A stretch of 41,354 nucleotides of DNA from an uncultured Corynebacterium sp. GTDB taxonomy: Bacteria; Actinomycetota; Actinomycetes; Mycobacteriales; Mycobacteriaceae. Of the stretch, positions 16,592-24,808 are shown piece by piece; positions within the stretch are counted from its first letter, which is position 1, and every line of letters begins with the position of its first letter. The stretch covers positions 1 to 41,354 of the forward strand of contig NZ_CALZFS010000008.1 of the NCBI RefSeq assembly GCF_945649885.1, read 5' to 3'. A program made the position numbers and the translations under genes. The notes beneath the pieces are model-generated. The model did no database searches. It saw only the letters and a program-made list of their open reading frames with translations, and was not told the DNA's origin.

Positions 16592-17553
16592 TTCTGACAG
16601 TTACCGCCAGCCCTTACCTGCTCATCACCAATGACCTGGGTGAAACGATCACCATTGACACCGTCAATACGATGCACGAGGCATCAACCGTTGCCGGCGG
16701 CTTTGGCACCGGTGTGGCCAACACCCTGTTCCTCGGCGGCATGGAGGCTCTGAGCATCTTCCCTGTTCCGGAGATCTCCCACTATCTACGCCGGGTGAAG
16801 GTGTCGGGCCTACCTCATGAGATCATTCCCGTGGCTGGCCCCATCCCGATGCACCTGACCATGCGCGATCCTGAGGGCAATGAAACGGAGTTCAAGGACT
16901 CCCCCATGCCTCTGGATGCATCCCAATTGGCTATGCTGCGTGATCTCGTTGTCCGCCAGGCTGAAAATGCCAGCTGGGTCCTGCTCGGTGGTGAGCTTCC
17001 CGCGATTGCCCCGGCAGCCTGGTACGTCGATGTTGTCCGTTCACTCAGCCTCTATCATCCTGAGGTCAAGATCGCGATTTCTGCCACTGGGGCTCCCTTG
17101 CGGGCAGTCGTCCGACAGCTTGCTGCATCCCAGCCTCATCTATTGGTGCTCACTGGTGCAGATCTTGAGGTCAGTTGCGATATTGAACCTGGGTCACTGA
17201 GGGAGGCCTGGCATTCCGGCGATAGCCAGAAACTGGTCAGTGCCGCCCGGACCCTGATCACCAAGGGTATTTCTGAGCTCCTGGTCACCATCACCCGCAG
17301 TGAAGCTCTGTTGGTCACCGGTGAGGATGCCTATATCTCCAGATTCACAGGCACCCCTGGTAAACAGGGCGTGACCTGGAGGGAATCCTTTGTGGCTGGT
17401 TTTCTCGCTGCTGCAGAACGCGGACGCACACCTGAGGAGCAGTTGACCTACGCCCTGGCATATGCCAATGCGGAAGGAAGTGAGTGGGATGATTTCATCC
17501 CTACACCGGATCTCGTGCTTACCGATCAGGTGAAGACAACTTTTTTCAACTAG
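16588..17553 (+). CDS. PfkB-family protein with lost catalytic motifs, partner of sugR
   Basis: 321 residues, almost the length of FruK (324) encoded 3.9 kb downstream and clearly homologous to it: the shared frame includes VAGG near residue 36, GAPLR near 168 and VAGF at 269-272. Every hallmark is changed, however. NPSID at the start reads SPYLL; GGKG is GGFG; GSLPPG is GELPAI; NLIKPN is LLVLTG; TLGDVGA is TITRSEA; and the ATP/catalytic GAGD is TWRE (263-266). I therefore expect little or no phosphofructokinase activity, although the ORF is intact and evidently maintained. It is translationally coupled to sugR (ATGA). C. glutamicum has a corresponding gene (cg2116), annotated as a putative phosphofructokinase. 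A regulatory or sugar-phosphate-binding role is inference. Confidence 0.85.
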   Translation: MILTVTASPYLLITNDLGETITIDTVNTMHEASTVAGGFGTGVANTLFLGGMEALSIFPVPEISHYLRRVKVSGLPHEIIPVAGPIPMHLTMRDPEGNETEFKDSPMPLDASQLAMLRDLVVRQAENASWVLLGGELPAIAPAAWYVDVVRSLSLYHPEVKIAISATGAPLRAVVRQLAASQPHLLVLTGADLEVSCDIEPGSLREAWHSGDSQKLVSAARTLITKGISELLVTITRSEALLVTGEDAYISRFTGTPGKQGVTWRESFVAGFLAAAERGRTPEEQLTYALAYANAEGSEWDDFIPTPDLVLTDQVKTTFFN

Positions 17554-17559
17554 TGATCA

Positions 17560-17605
17560 AAAACCGTCCAGTTCAGTGAGAGAAACTCCTGAATTGGACG
17601 GTTTT
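17560..17605. terminator. Bidirectional terminator between pfkB2 and ptsI
   Basis: Arms 17560-17576 and 17589-17605 form a 17-bp stem with one wobble pair; AAAA at one base and TTTT at the other allow termination from both converging genes. Confidence 0.9.
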
Positions 17606-17612
17606 GTTGTTG

Positions 17613-19319
17613 CTAGTGGGCTGCTTCTACTAGCGCACGTACCGCGTCCCGGGCTTCAGTGGCACCCGGGGAGTCAAGGGCTGCGTCAGCTGCTTTCTTG
17701 CAGGTGTCAAGATCCACCTCGGCGAGTTGAGCGCCCACGGCTGCCAGGGCAGTTGAGGCCGCGGACAGGGAATCAACACCCAGTCCGGTGAGTACAACAG
17801 CCAGGAGTGGATCCGCGGCGGCCTCGCCACAGATTCCGACCGGTACATCCTGACGTTTTCCTTCATCACAGGTCATCTTGATCAGGCGCAGCACGGCGGG
17901 CTGCCATGGATCCGTGAGGTAGGCCAGCTCAGGGGACATGCGGTCCGCCGCCATGGCGTACTGGGTGAGGTCATTGGTCCCGATGGAGACAAAGTCCAGG
18001 TGCGGCATGATCTTGTCCGCCATCAGCGCTGCCGCCGGCACCTCGATCATGGCACCCGCTACCAGGCCCCGCTCACGGCACATGTCCGCAAACCACTGTG
18101 CCTCATCAGAGGTCGCGACCATGGGAGCCATCACCCAGGTGGGTGCGTTCTCGTCACGACCTAGGTCAGTGGCTGCCTGTGCCACGGCATCAAGCTGGCG
18201 TTCGAGAAGTTCGACATTGCCCCGTGCGATGCGCAGGCCACGCACTCCCAGGGCGGGGTTCATCTCATCGGGCATGGAGGTGAAGGGGACCGGCTTGTCA
18301 GAGCCGGCGTCCAGGGAGCGGACAACCACCTTTGATTCTGGGAAGGCTTCCAGCACCTGCGCGTAGATCGCTGCCTGCTCATCCACCGAGGGTTCTTCCG
18401 TGGCGGAGAGGAAGCACAGTTCCGTGCGGAAGAGGCCGATACCTTCTGCTTCGGTGGTGGCGGCCTTGCGTGAGGTCACACCATCCTGGACGTTGGCAAG
18501 CAGCTGCACCCGGTGGCCGTCACGGGTTTGTGCCGGGCCACGCCATTCGGCGATCTTGGCTGCGCGTGCTGCGGACTCCTCCACCAGGGCGGTGGCTTCC
18601 GCCTCCTCGGCGTTGAGGGTGATGGTTCCGAGGGAGCCGTCGATAAGCACCTTCGTTCCACTCGTGATGGTTTTGATGCCCGTACCGGTGGCTACGATGC
18701 AGGGCACGTTAAGCTGTCGGGCGATGATCGCTGTGTGACTGGTGGGCCCACCCAGTTCTGTCACCAGTCCGACGAAGAGGTCGGTATCCAGTGCAGCGGT
18801 ATCAGCCGGTGAAAGGTCATCAGCAAACAGGATGACCTGACCATCAACTGCCGGCAGTCCCGGTTCGGCTTCACCACGGAGTTCCGCGATGACTCGATCA
18901 CGGATGTCGCGAAGGTCAGTGGTGCGTTCTGCAATGATGCCACCGGCTTTTTCAAACATGTCGATGAATTTCGTGGTGGCTACCACCACGGAATATTCCG
19001 CCGGATGTCCCCCCTTCACCCCCTTGGCAACTGCCTTGCGCCAACCGCGGTCATTGACCATTCCGGCGGTGGCTTTCAGCACTTCGGCAGCGGGCCCGGT
19101 TGCAGCTTCAGAGCGACGCAACAGACGGCCGGACACGGTTTCCGCAGCCGTGTCAAAACGAGCCTGTTCCGCATTCCGACCTTCTTCCGGGATCACTTCC
19201 CCAGCCTGGGGCAGCTCCGGGCGTGGGCTGATCCATACGGCGTCAGCGTAGCGGATTCCCCCGACAACGCCCGTGCCTTTAAATTCAGTGTCATGACTCA
19301 CATCGGCCATGGTAGCCAC
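17613..19319 (-). CDS. ptsI: PTS enzyme I, phosphoenolpyruvate-protein phosphotransferase
   Basis: 568 residues. It transfers phosphate from PEP to its own histidine and then to HPr, the first step of all PTS sugar uptake; cytoplasmic. His195 in GGPTSHTAIIARQ is the phosphorylated residue. The C-terminal PEP-binding barrel shows GIGLFRTELCF, ALGVRGLRIA, MIEVPAA, DFVSIGTNDLTQY and a cysteine in GICGEAAADP. The GTG start (MATMADV) agrees with C. glutamicum PtsI; an ATG three codons on is the alternative, with AGGA upstream of both. It runs opposite to both flanking regulator/kinase pairs and is divergent from fruR. SugR, FruR and GlxR control of this promoter is known in C. glutamicum. Confidence 0.97.
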   Translation of the reverse strand: MATMADVSHDTEFKGTGVVGGIRYADAVWISPRPELPQAGEVIPEEGRNAEQARFDTAAETVSGRLLRRSEAATGPAAEVLKATAGMVNDRGWRKAVAKGVKGGHPAEYSVVVATTKFIDMFEKAGGIIAERTTDLRDIRDRVIAELRGEAEPGLPAVDGQVILFADDLSPADTAALDTDLFVGLVTELGGPTSHTAIIARQLNVPCIVATGTGIKTITSGTKVLIDGSLGTITLNAEEAEATALVEESAARAAKIAEWRGPAQTRDGHRVQLLANVQDGVTSRKAATTEAEGIGLFRTELCFLSATEEPSVDEQAAIYAQVLEAFPESKVVVRSLDAGSDKPVPFTSMPDEMNPALGVRGLRIARGNVELLERQLDAVAQAATDLGRDENAPTWVMAPMVATSDEAQWFADMCRERGLVAGAMIEVPAAALMADKIMPHLDFVSIGTNDLTQYAMAADRMSPELAYLTDPWQPAVLRLIKMTCDEGKRQDVPVGICGEAAADPLLAVVLTGLGVDSLSAASTALAAVGAQLAEVDLDTCKKAADAALDSPGATEARDAVRALVEAAH

Positions 19320-19664
19320 CTATCCTCACATCAGGGATTTTTTCTTCCTAAAGATCATCACAAAATCAACAGTTGTGCAACAAATCCAACATAAACCTAT
19401 TGACAAGCAAACACATAACAACATAAATTGATGATGGAGGGTCACAGAAATCACATTCTGCGATCCACGCCACAAGATTGGACTTCACCTGTCACGCAGG
19501 CGATTTCCCAGTTTCCCAGGACACTTCCATCATAGTGATCCAGGATACATTTAGGGCTGGATAGTGCAGTTGTCCAGCGGAAACATCTGAACCACAGATT
19601 TTTCCACATAGAACTTCCGGTTGTTTCCCTTTCATCAAGCCACATGACCCCCGCGGAGGTGGAC
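19320..19664. promoter_or_regulatory. ptsI-fruR divergent control region
   Basis: 345 bases without a gene. The left part is A/C-rich with overlapping dyads (CAACAGTTG and GTTGTGCAAC, 19367-19381) that could be a repressor operator near the ptsI promoter. TTGACA (19400-19405), 17 bases and ATAAAT resemble a + strand promoter. GGTCACAGAAATCACA (19440-19455) matches 8 of 10 fixed positions of the GlxR consensus TGTGAN6TCACA. Near fruR, a TACATT -10 (19546-19551) would start transcription inside the dyad GCTGGA-N11-TCCAGC (19556-19578). None of the operators is proven. Confidence 0.6.
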
Positions 19665-20465
19665 ATGGTTTCTGCGCACCACCGTCATCAGGAGATCATT
19701 TCCCTCCTGTCCCCGACAGGACGGGTCGGCGTGGGGATGCTCGCCGAGCATTTCCATGTCACCTCAGAAACCATCCGCCGTGATCTCCGCAGTCTGGAAG
19801 ACCGCGGCTTGGTGGAACGTGTCCATGGAGGTGCCATCCCCCCGCAGAACATCTCCACACGGACAGCGACCGGCCTATCCGGTGGGTCCATCGCGATCCC
19901 TGATCACCCTCCGACGCCGGCCCTGTTGGCACTGGCGCACGCCGCGGCCACCCTCATACAGCCTGGAACCCGGAGTATTTTTCTTGATTCCGGACCTGCC
20001 GCAATCTCCCTGGCGGGGATTCTGGCCTCGATGTATGAGGAGCACAACTGGACGGTGGTCACCACCTCTCCCGGTGCAGGCATCATCCTGGCCCGTGCGG
20101 GAATGCCCCGCATCGGGATGGTTGGTGGGCGTCTTTCCACGCAGAGCCAGTCTTTAACCGGCCCCCGGGCAGTTGCGATGATCACCGCTCTGCGTGCTGA
20201 CATCGCTTTCCTCTGTCCCGACGGGATCATTGAATCTCAGAGTTTGACCAGCATTGATCCTCATGCCGGAGCAACCCGGCGCGCCATGCTCACTCATGCT
20301 GGCACCACCGTGTGTTTAACACCTGCTGCGGGTCTAGACCAGCACAGGGGCACGGTTTTCGGTGATATTGCGGAGGTTGATGTTGTGGTGACTGATTGTG
20401 CTGTCTCTGATCCTGCTTTTATTTTTCTGTCCGCTCACGATCATCTCCAGGTGGTAACCCCTTGA
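19665..20465 (+). CDS. fruR: DeoR-family fructose operon regulator FruR
   Basis: 266 residues from ATG 19665, chosen because GCGGAGG lies just upstream; the ORF track starts seven codons earlier. The DNA-binding domain is canonical (HFHVTSETIRRDL, ERVHGGA) and nearly identical to SugR in the recognition helix. The sensor domain is degenerate: DAGTT reads DSGPA (108-112), the E/K pair is A201/R205, and the DSTK site is PAAG (220-223). It probably does not bind sugar phosphate in the usual way. In C. glutamicum FruR dampens fructose induction of this operon and of ptsI/ptsH. First gene of fruR-fruK-ptsF; its TGA overlaps the TTG start of fruK. Confidence 0.88.
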   Translation: MVSAHHRHQEIISLLSPTGRVGVGMLAEHFHVTSETIRRDLRSLEDRGLVERVHGGAIPPQNISTRTATGLSGGSIAIPDHPPTPALLALAHAAATLIQPGTRSIFLDSGPAAISLAGILASMYEEHNWTVVTTSPGAGIILARAGMPRIGMVGGRLSTQSQSLTGPRAVAMITALRADIAFLCPDGIIESQSLTSIDPHAGATRRAMLTHAGTTVCLTPAAGLDQHRGTVFGDIAEVDVVVTDCAVSDPAFIFLSAHDHLQVVTP

Positions 20466-21436
20466 TTGTCACATTAACCCCCAATCCCAGCATCGATTCG
20501 ACCCTTGCGCTGGGTGATAAGTTGACCCGTGGTGCTGTGCAGCGTCTGGATACCGTCACGGCGGTCGCCGGTGGCAAAGGTATCAATGTCGCCCATGCGG
20601 TGTTTCTCGCCGGTGAGGAGACACAGGCTCTTTTTCCGGCTGGTCAGTTGGACCCGTTCGTGCCTTTGGTCAATGAGATCGGTTTCCCAATCACGACGGT
20701 TCGGATCCCGAATAATGTCCGTACCAACACCACTGTAACGGAACCTGATGGTACGACCACCAAGCTCAATGGTCCCGGCGCGCCGTTGAGTCCTGAGCAC
20801 ATTGAAGCCCTGGAAAAGATGCTTATCGACGCCGTGTCCCCCGAAGTCACCTGGGTGGTGCTGGCAGGGTCACTGCCTCCGGGAGTTCCGGTGGACTGGT
20901 ACTCCCAGCTGACTGTGCTTATCCATGAAAAAAGTCCGACCACCCGGGTGGCGGTGGATACCTCCGATGCTCCGCTGCGTGAGGTGGGTCTCCACCTGGA
21001 GAAACCGGGTGCTGCGCCCAACCTGATCAAACCCAATAGTTTGGAGTTGGGGCAGTTGGTCGGTGTGGATGGTCAAGATCTGGAGGAGCGTGCCCGTGGC
21101 GGTGAGTTCGCACCCATCATCACATCAGCTTCCAGGCTGGTGGAACGTGGCATTGAGCAGGTTCTGGTGACTCTGGGTGATGTCGGGGCGGTGTTGGTTA
21201 ACGCTGAGGGTGCCTGGGTGGCATCAACCCCTAAGATCTCAGCGGTGTCGACAGTGGGGGCGGGAGATTGTGCCCTTGCCGGTTTTATTCTTGCCTGCTC
21301 ACGTGGTCTGTCCCCTGCAGATTCCGTGATCCAGGCTGTCTCCTATGGTTCGGCTGCCGCAGCGCTGCCGGGCACCACAATCCCACGTCCTGATCAGGTC
21401 ACCAGTGTTGGTGCGAAGATCAGCAAAGTTGTTTAG
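20462..21436 (+). CDS. fruK: 1-phosphofructokinase FruK
   Basis: 324-residue PfkB-family kinase converting fructose-1-phosphate to fructose-1,6-bisphosphate with ATP. All family motifs are present: TPNPSID (6-12), GGKGINVA (37-44), LAGSLPPG (134-141), NLIKPN (187-192), TLGDVGA (237-243) and the catalytic VGAGDCALAGF with GAGD at 266-269. The start is TTG, within the overlap TTGA with the fruR stop, giving translational coupling. ptsF follows after 16 bases, so the substrate is what PtsF delivers. Symbol also given as pfkB in C. glutamicum. Confidence 0.96.
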   Translation: MIVTLTPNPSIDSTLALGDKLTRGAVQRLDTVTAVAGGKGINVAHAVFLAGEETQALFPAGQLDPFVPLVNEIGFPITTVRIPNNVRTNTTVTEPDGTTTKLNGPGAPLSPEHIEALEKMLIDAVSPEVTWVVLAGSLPPGVPVDWYSQLTVLIHEKSPTTRVAVDTSDAPLREVGLHLEKPGAAPNLIKPNSLELGQLVGVDGQDLEERARGGEFAPIITSASRLVERGIEQVLVTLGDVGAVLVNAEGAWVASTPKISAVSTVGAGDCALAGFILACSRGLSPADSVIQAVSYGSAAAALPGTTIPRPDQVTSVGAKISKVV

Positions 21437-21452
21437 GAAGAGATCCCCAATC

Positions 21453-23513
21453 ATGAATAACGTCATCACTACCGATTTGGTGAGGTTGGATGTTGATTTC
21501 GGTAGCAGCACCACCGAGGTCATTAATAATCTTGCTGCTGTTGTCCATGCTGCCGGCCGTGCCAGTTCCGCAGAGGCCCTGGCGGCAGATGCCCTGGCAC
21601 GTGAGGAGAAATCCGGTACCGGTGTTCCGGGTGGGGTGGCCATTCCCCACTGTCGTTCTGAATCCGTGGAGACAGCCACACTAGCCTTTGCCAGACTGGG
21701 CAATCCGGTTGATTTCAGTGGTCCGGACGGCGATGCCAGCATTGTCTTCCTCATCGCCGCTCCCGCAGGTGGTGGCAAGGAACACCTGAAGATCCTGTCC
21801 AAGCTGGCACGCAATCTGGTGAAGAAGGATTTCATCGAAGCGCTCAACACCGCCCAGACGGAAGAGGAGATCGTTGCACTGGTAGATGCTGTCCTCAATC
21901 CCCCACCCAAGCAGCCGGCACCCACCACTGTGGCTGAGGCTACAACTGGCAGCGAGGCAGCGTCGCAAAGCAGCAGCAACGGTGTCACCCGCATCATTGC
22001 CGTCACCGCCTGCCCCACCGGCATCGCACACACCTACATGGCCGCAGATTCCCTCAAACAGACTGCCGATACCCGCGATGATGTGGTCTTCCATGTGGAA
22101 ACCCAAGGTTCCTCCGCGGTCACCCCCTTGGATCCTGCACTGATTGAGCAGGCTGATGCAGTGATATTCGCCACTGACGTGGGTGTGAAGGACCGTGAAC
22201 GCTTCGCCGGGAAACCCGTGATTGAATCAGGCGTCAAACGAGCCATCAATGAGCCGAAAAAGATGCTCGATGAGGCTGTCGCAGCAGCTCGCAACCCGAA
22301 TGCGCGACAGGTGTCAGGCACCCGAGCAGCAGGCACCACCGAGGATTCCGGCGCCTCCCTGGGCTGGGGCAAACGGATCCAGCAGGCAGTGATGACCGGT
22401 GTGTCCTATATGGTGCCTTTCGTGGCAGCCGGTGGACTCCTGCTGGCCCTGGGTTTCCTCTTCGGCGGCTATGACATGTCCAATGCGTGGTCCGCCATCG
22501 TTGCTGATCACTCACTGACCAACCTGCCGGGCAATTCCATTGAGGTTAATGGCGAAACCATGGAGTTCTCCCGCTCCGGTTTCCTGCTCTACCTCGGTGC
22601 TGTCCTCTTTGCCACCGGCCAGGGAGCCATGGGCTTCATCGTCTCGGCACTGTCTGGATACACGGCCTACGCACTGGCCGGACGTCCGGGCATCGCGCCG
22701 GGTTTTGTCGGCGGTGCCATCTCGGTCACCATCGGCGCAGGCTTCATCGGTGGTCTGGTCACAGGTATCCTGGCCGGCCTGGTGGCGATGTGGATCGGTT
22801 CCTGGAAGGTTCCCCGGGTCGTTCAATCGCTCATGCCCGTGGTCATCATTCCGCTGTTGACTTCCACTGTTGTCGGTCTGGTGATGTTCTTCCTGCTGGG
22901 CCGTCCACTGGCATGGATCATGATCACCCTTCAGGACTGGCTGAGCTCCATGTCTGGGTCCTCCGCGGTGCTGCTTGGTGTGATCCTGGGTCTGATGATG
23001 TGCTTCGACCTCGGCGGGCCTGTGAACAAGGCGGCCTATCTGTTTGGTACTGCAGGTCTATCCACCGGTGATCAGGCATCCATGGAGATCATGGCTGCCA
23101 TCATGGCAGCCGGCATGGTTCCACCGATGGCGATGTCGATTGCCACTCTGCTGCGCAAAAAGCTGTTCACCCCGGCAGAACAGGAAAATGGAAAATCTTC
23201 CTGGCTTCTGGGACTTGCCTTCGTCTCTGAAGGTGCCATCCCCTTCGCCGCCGCTGATCCGCTGCGTGTGATCCCGTCGATGATGCTCGGTGGTGCCACC
23301 ACCGGTGCTATCTCCATGGCATTCGGTGTCGGCTCCCGTGCTCCCCACGGCGGCATCTTCGTGGTCTGGGCAATCGAACCCTGGTGGGGTTGGTTGCTCG
23401 CTCTGATCGCCGGCACGATTGTCTCCACCATCGCGGTGATTGCGCTCAAGCAGTTCTGGCCGAACAAGGCGGTTGAAGCAGCCTCCAAGCAGGAGGTTCC
23501 AGTCACCGTGTAA
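21453..23513 (+). CDS. ptsF: Fructose-specific PTS enzyme IIABC
   Basis: 686-residue membrane permease that imports fructose and phosphorylates it at C1. The ORF-track start at 21345 overlaps fruK; the true start is ATG 21453 behind GGAAGAG. Domains in order: EIIA (about 1-150) with phospho-His66 in VAIPHCRSES; a Pro/Ala/Ser linker; EIIB (about 178-280) with phospho-Cys187 in VTACPTGIAHTYMAA; and EIIC (about 310-680) with eight or more membrane segments and the EGAIPF signature. HPr donates phosphate to His66 directly, as there is no DTP fusion. Last gene of the fruR-fruK-ptsF operon. Confidence 0.97.
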   Translation: MNNVITTDLVRLDVDFGSSTTEVINNLAAVVHAAGRASSAEALAADALAREEKSGTGVPGGVAIPHCRSESVETATLAFARLGNPVDFSGPDGDASIVFLIAAPAGGGKEHLKILSKLARNLVKKDFIEALNTAQTEEEIVALVDAVLNPPPKQPAPTTVAEATTGSEAASQSSSNGVTRIIAVTACPTGIAHTYMAADSLKQTADTRDDVVFHVETQGSSAVTPLDPALIEQADAVIFATDVGVKDRERFAGKPVIESGVKRAINEPKKMLDEAVAAARNPNARQVSGTRAAGTTEDSGASLGWGKRIQQAVMTGVSYMVPFVAAGGLLLALGFLFGGYDMSNAWSAIVADHSLTNLPGNSIEVNGETMEFSRSGFLLYLGAVLFATGQGAMGFIVSALSGYTAYALAGRPGIAPGFVGGAISVTIGAGFIGGLVTGILAGLVAMWIGSWKVPRVVQSLMPVVIIPLLTSTVVGLVMFFLLGRPLAWIMITLQDWLSSMSGSSAVLLGVILGLMMCFDLGGPVNKAAYLFGTAGLSTGDQASMEIMAAIMAAGMVPPMAMSIATLLRKKLFTPAEQENGKSSWLLGLAFVSEGAIPFAAADPLRVIPSMMLGGATTGAISMAFGVGSRAPHGGIFVVWAIEPWWGWLLALIAGTIVSTIAVIALKQFWPNKAVEAASKQEVPVTV

Positions 23514-23575
23514 ACCAGTTGTCACTGTTTCTGCTTTAAACACCACCTGCCGTGGCAGCGCAACCCCGACGTCAC

Positions 23576-23581
23576 TAGACT
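23576..23581 (+). promoter_or_regulatory. -10 box candidate for ptsH
   Basis: TAGACT in the 178-base gap after ptsF. It would give a leader of about 100 bases before ptsH. No terminator hairpin is obvious between ptsF and ptsH, so readthrough may also contribute. Confidence 0.5.
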
Positions 23582-23691
23582 GAAAGACACCAACTCCGAG
23601 GTCCCACCATCCCACAGAATGAGTGCGTGGCCCGACGATAGAATGCCAGAAGATCAATACTGAGATTCTGGCACTGCGAAAGGACATTTTC

Positions 23692-23961
23692 ATGGCATCA
23701 AAGACCGTTACCGTCGGTTCCTCCGTAGGCCTGCACGCCCGCCCGGCGTCCCTCATCGCCGAGGCCGCAGCAGAGTTCGATGATGAGATCCTGCTGACCC
23801 TTGTCGGCTCCGATGATGATGAGGAAACCGACGCCTCCTCATCCCTGATGATCATGGCCCTGGGCGCAGAGCACGGTGACCAGGTCACCGTAACCTCTGA
23901 CAATGCCGAAGCAGTGGAGAAGATCGCTTCCATGATCGAGCAGGATCTCGACGCGGAGTAG
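23692..23961 (+). CDS. ptsH: Phosphocarrier protein HPr
   Basis: 89 residues from ATG 23692 (AAAGGA upstream); the ORF-track start 23 codons earlier is not supported. HPr carries phosphate from PtsI to the EII proteins. His15 in GLHARPAS is the phosphorylated residue. The middle is unusual: an acidic stretch GSDDDEETD (39-47) precedes ASSSLMIM, where Gram-positive HPr normally has the regulatory KS46 motif, which fits the apparent lack of HPr kinase in corynebacteria. Separate promoter and terminator suggest its own transcription unit. Confidence 0.97.
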   Translation: MASKTVTVGSSVGLHARPASLIAEAAAEFDDEILLTLVGSDDDEETDASSSLMIMALGAEHGDQVTVTSDNAEAVEKIASMIEQDLDAE

Positions 23962-23981
23962 TTTCTTCCCCTCTCAACAAC

Positions 23982-24026
23982 ATATCCCCCGCTCTCCTTC
24001 AAACAAGGAAACCGGGGGATATTTTC
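23982..24026 (+). terminator. ptsH terminator
   Basis: ATATCCCCCG (23982-23991) and CGGGGGATAT (24013-24022) pair perfectly and are followed by TTTTC; 20 bases after the stop. Confidence 0.85.
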
Positions 24027-24047
24027 ATGCTCTTAACGCGGCGGGCA

Positions 24048-24578
24048 TCACTGCATGGAGTGTTCAGGTGCATGACAGACCTGAACATAGACATCTGTGA
24101 TCAACTCATCCACCGGGGTGGGTAGGGCCGGATCACTCATGAACTCCTCCCAACCGACAGTGTTGGTGGGCAGCTTGCAACCCATGGATTCAATGTCATG
24201 GAAGGCCTTGGTCCAGGTCTGCTCAAGACCTTCATAGGCGCCGGTATGACGGCTGTGGAAGACCTTCATGCCACGGAAGTGGTGAAGCGCGACATCGTCG
24301 ATATCACCGCCGGATTGACTGAGCGCTCCCCGCCTCAGGGTCTCAGCCTGCTCTGGGCCCACAGGAAAGCCAACGAGAATATCCACAGTGTCTGAGATCT
24401 CCCCGAAGTAATAGGCCCGGGCAGTGCCCACCGGCTCAATTCCTTCGACCTTCAACATCTTGAGGATCTCATCACAGCCGCGGTCGTAGAGTTCGGTGAG
24501 TTCCTCCGGATGAAGGATGACCCGGATGCCGACAATGTCATGGGCAGGGATCTTTTCAAACTGGGTATCAGTCAACAA
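24048..24578 (-). CDS. GyrI-like small-molecule-binding domain protein
   Basis: 176 residues with no helix-turn-helix. It fits the GyrI-like / AraC effector-binding fold: an N-terminal strand (HDIVGIRVILHPEEL), ARAYYFGEISDTVDILVGFPV in the middle, SRHTGAYEGLEQTWTKAF, and a C-terminal PTPVDELITDVYVQV typical of the family. Stand-alone members bind or hydrolyse small molecules or inhibit gyrase; the ligand here cannot be inferred. The start is TTG with GAGGA about ten bases upstream. Convergent with ptsH. The 230 bases upstream (24579-24808) show no gene, and I found no clear uraA terminator there. Confidence 0.75.
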   Translation of the reverse strand: MLTDTQFEKIPAHDIVGIRVILHPEELTELYDRGCDEILKMLKVEGIEPVGTARAYYFGEISDTVDILVGFPVGPEQAETLRRGALSQSGGDIDDVALHHFRGMKVFHSRHTGAYEGLEQTWTKAFHDIESMGCKLPTNTVGWEEFMSDPALPTPVDELITDVYVQVCHAPEHSMQ

Positions 24579-24808
24579 TGGTGAAATTCCTCAGGTAGAT
24601 GGTGCGTCTGGGGTCTTCTGAACTCTCAATGTGGATTCTATCTATGTACAGACCTCCCCCGCTGTCAGCCGTGTACGGATGAGGGGGTCGGGAAAGCTGT
24701 TGAAAAAGCAGAGTACACCCCTTGGTGCTTCGAATGGAACTGAAATACCACTGAATTTTCACCACAGGAACACCCAAACCCCACCCAAGTACCACTGACC
24801 AGCAGGAT

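Noticed and set aside
7970-19441. Shared ATGATGGAGGG at the oxyR hairpin and the ptsI-fruR gap
   Set aside because: An 11-base match without extended similarity is expected by chance or simple composition.
23058-24002. 314-residue - strand ORF over ptsF and ptsH
   Set aside because: Runs antisense through two certain genes and their gap; composition is that of a shadow frame.
24579-24808. A terminator or riboswitch around uraA
   Set aside because: I found no stable hairpin with a U tract in the downstream gap and no known pyrimidine-responsive element upstream.
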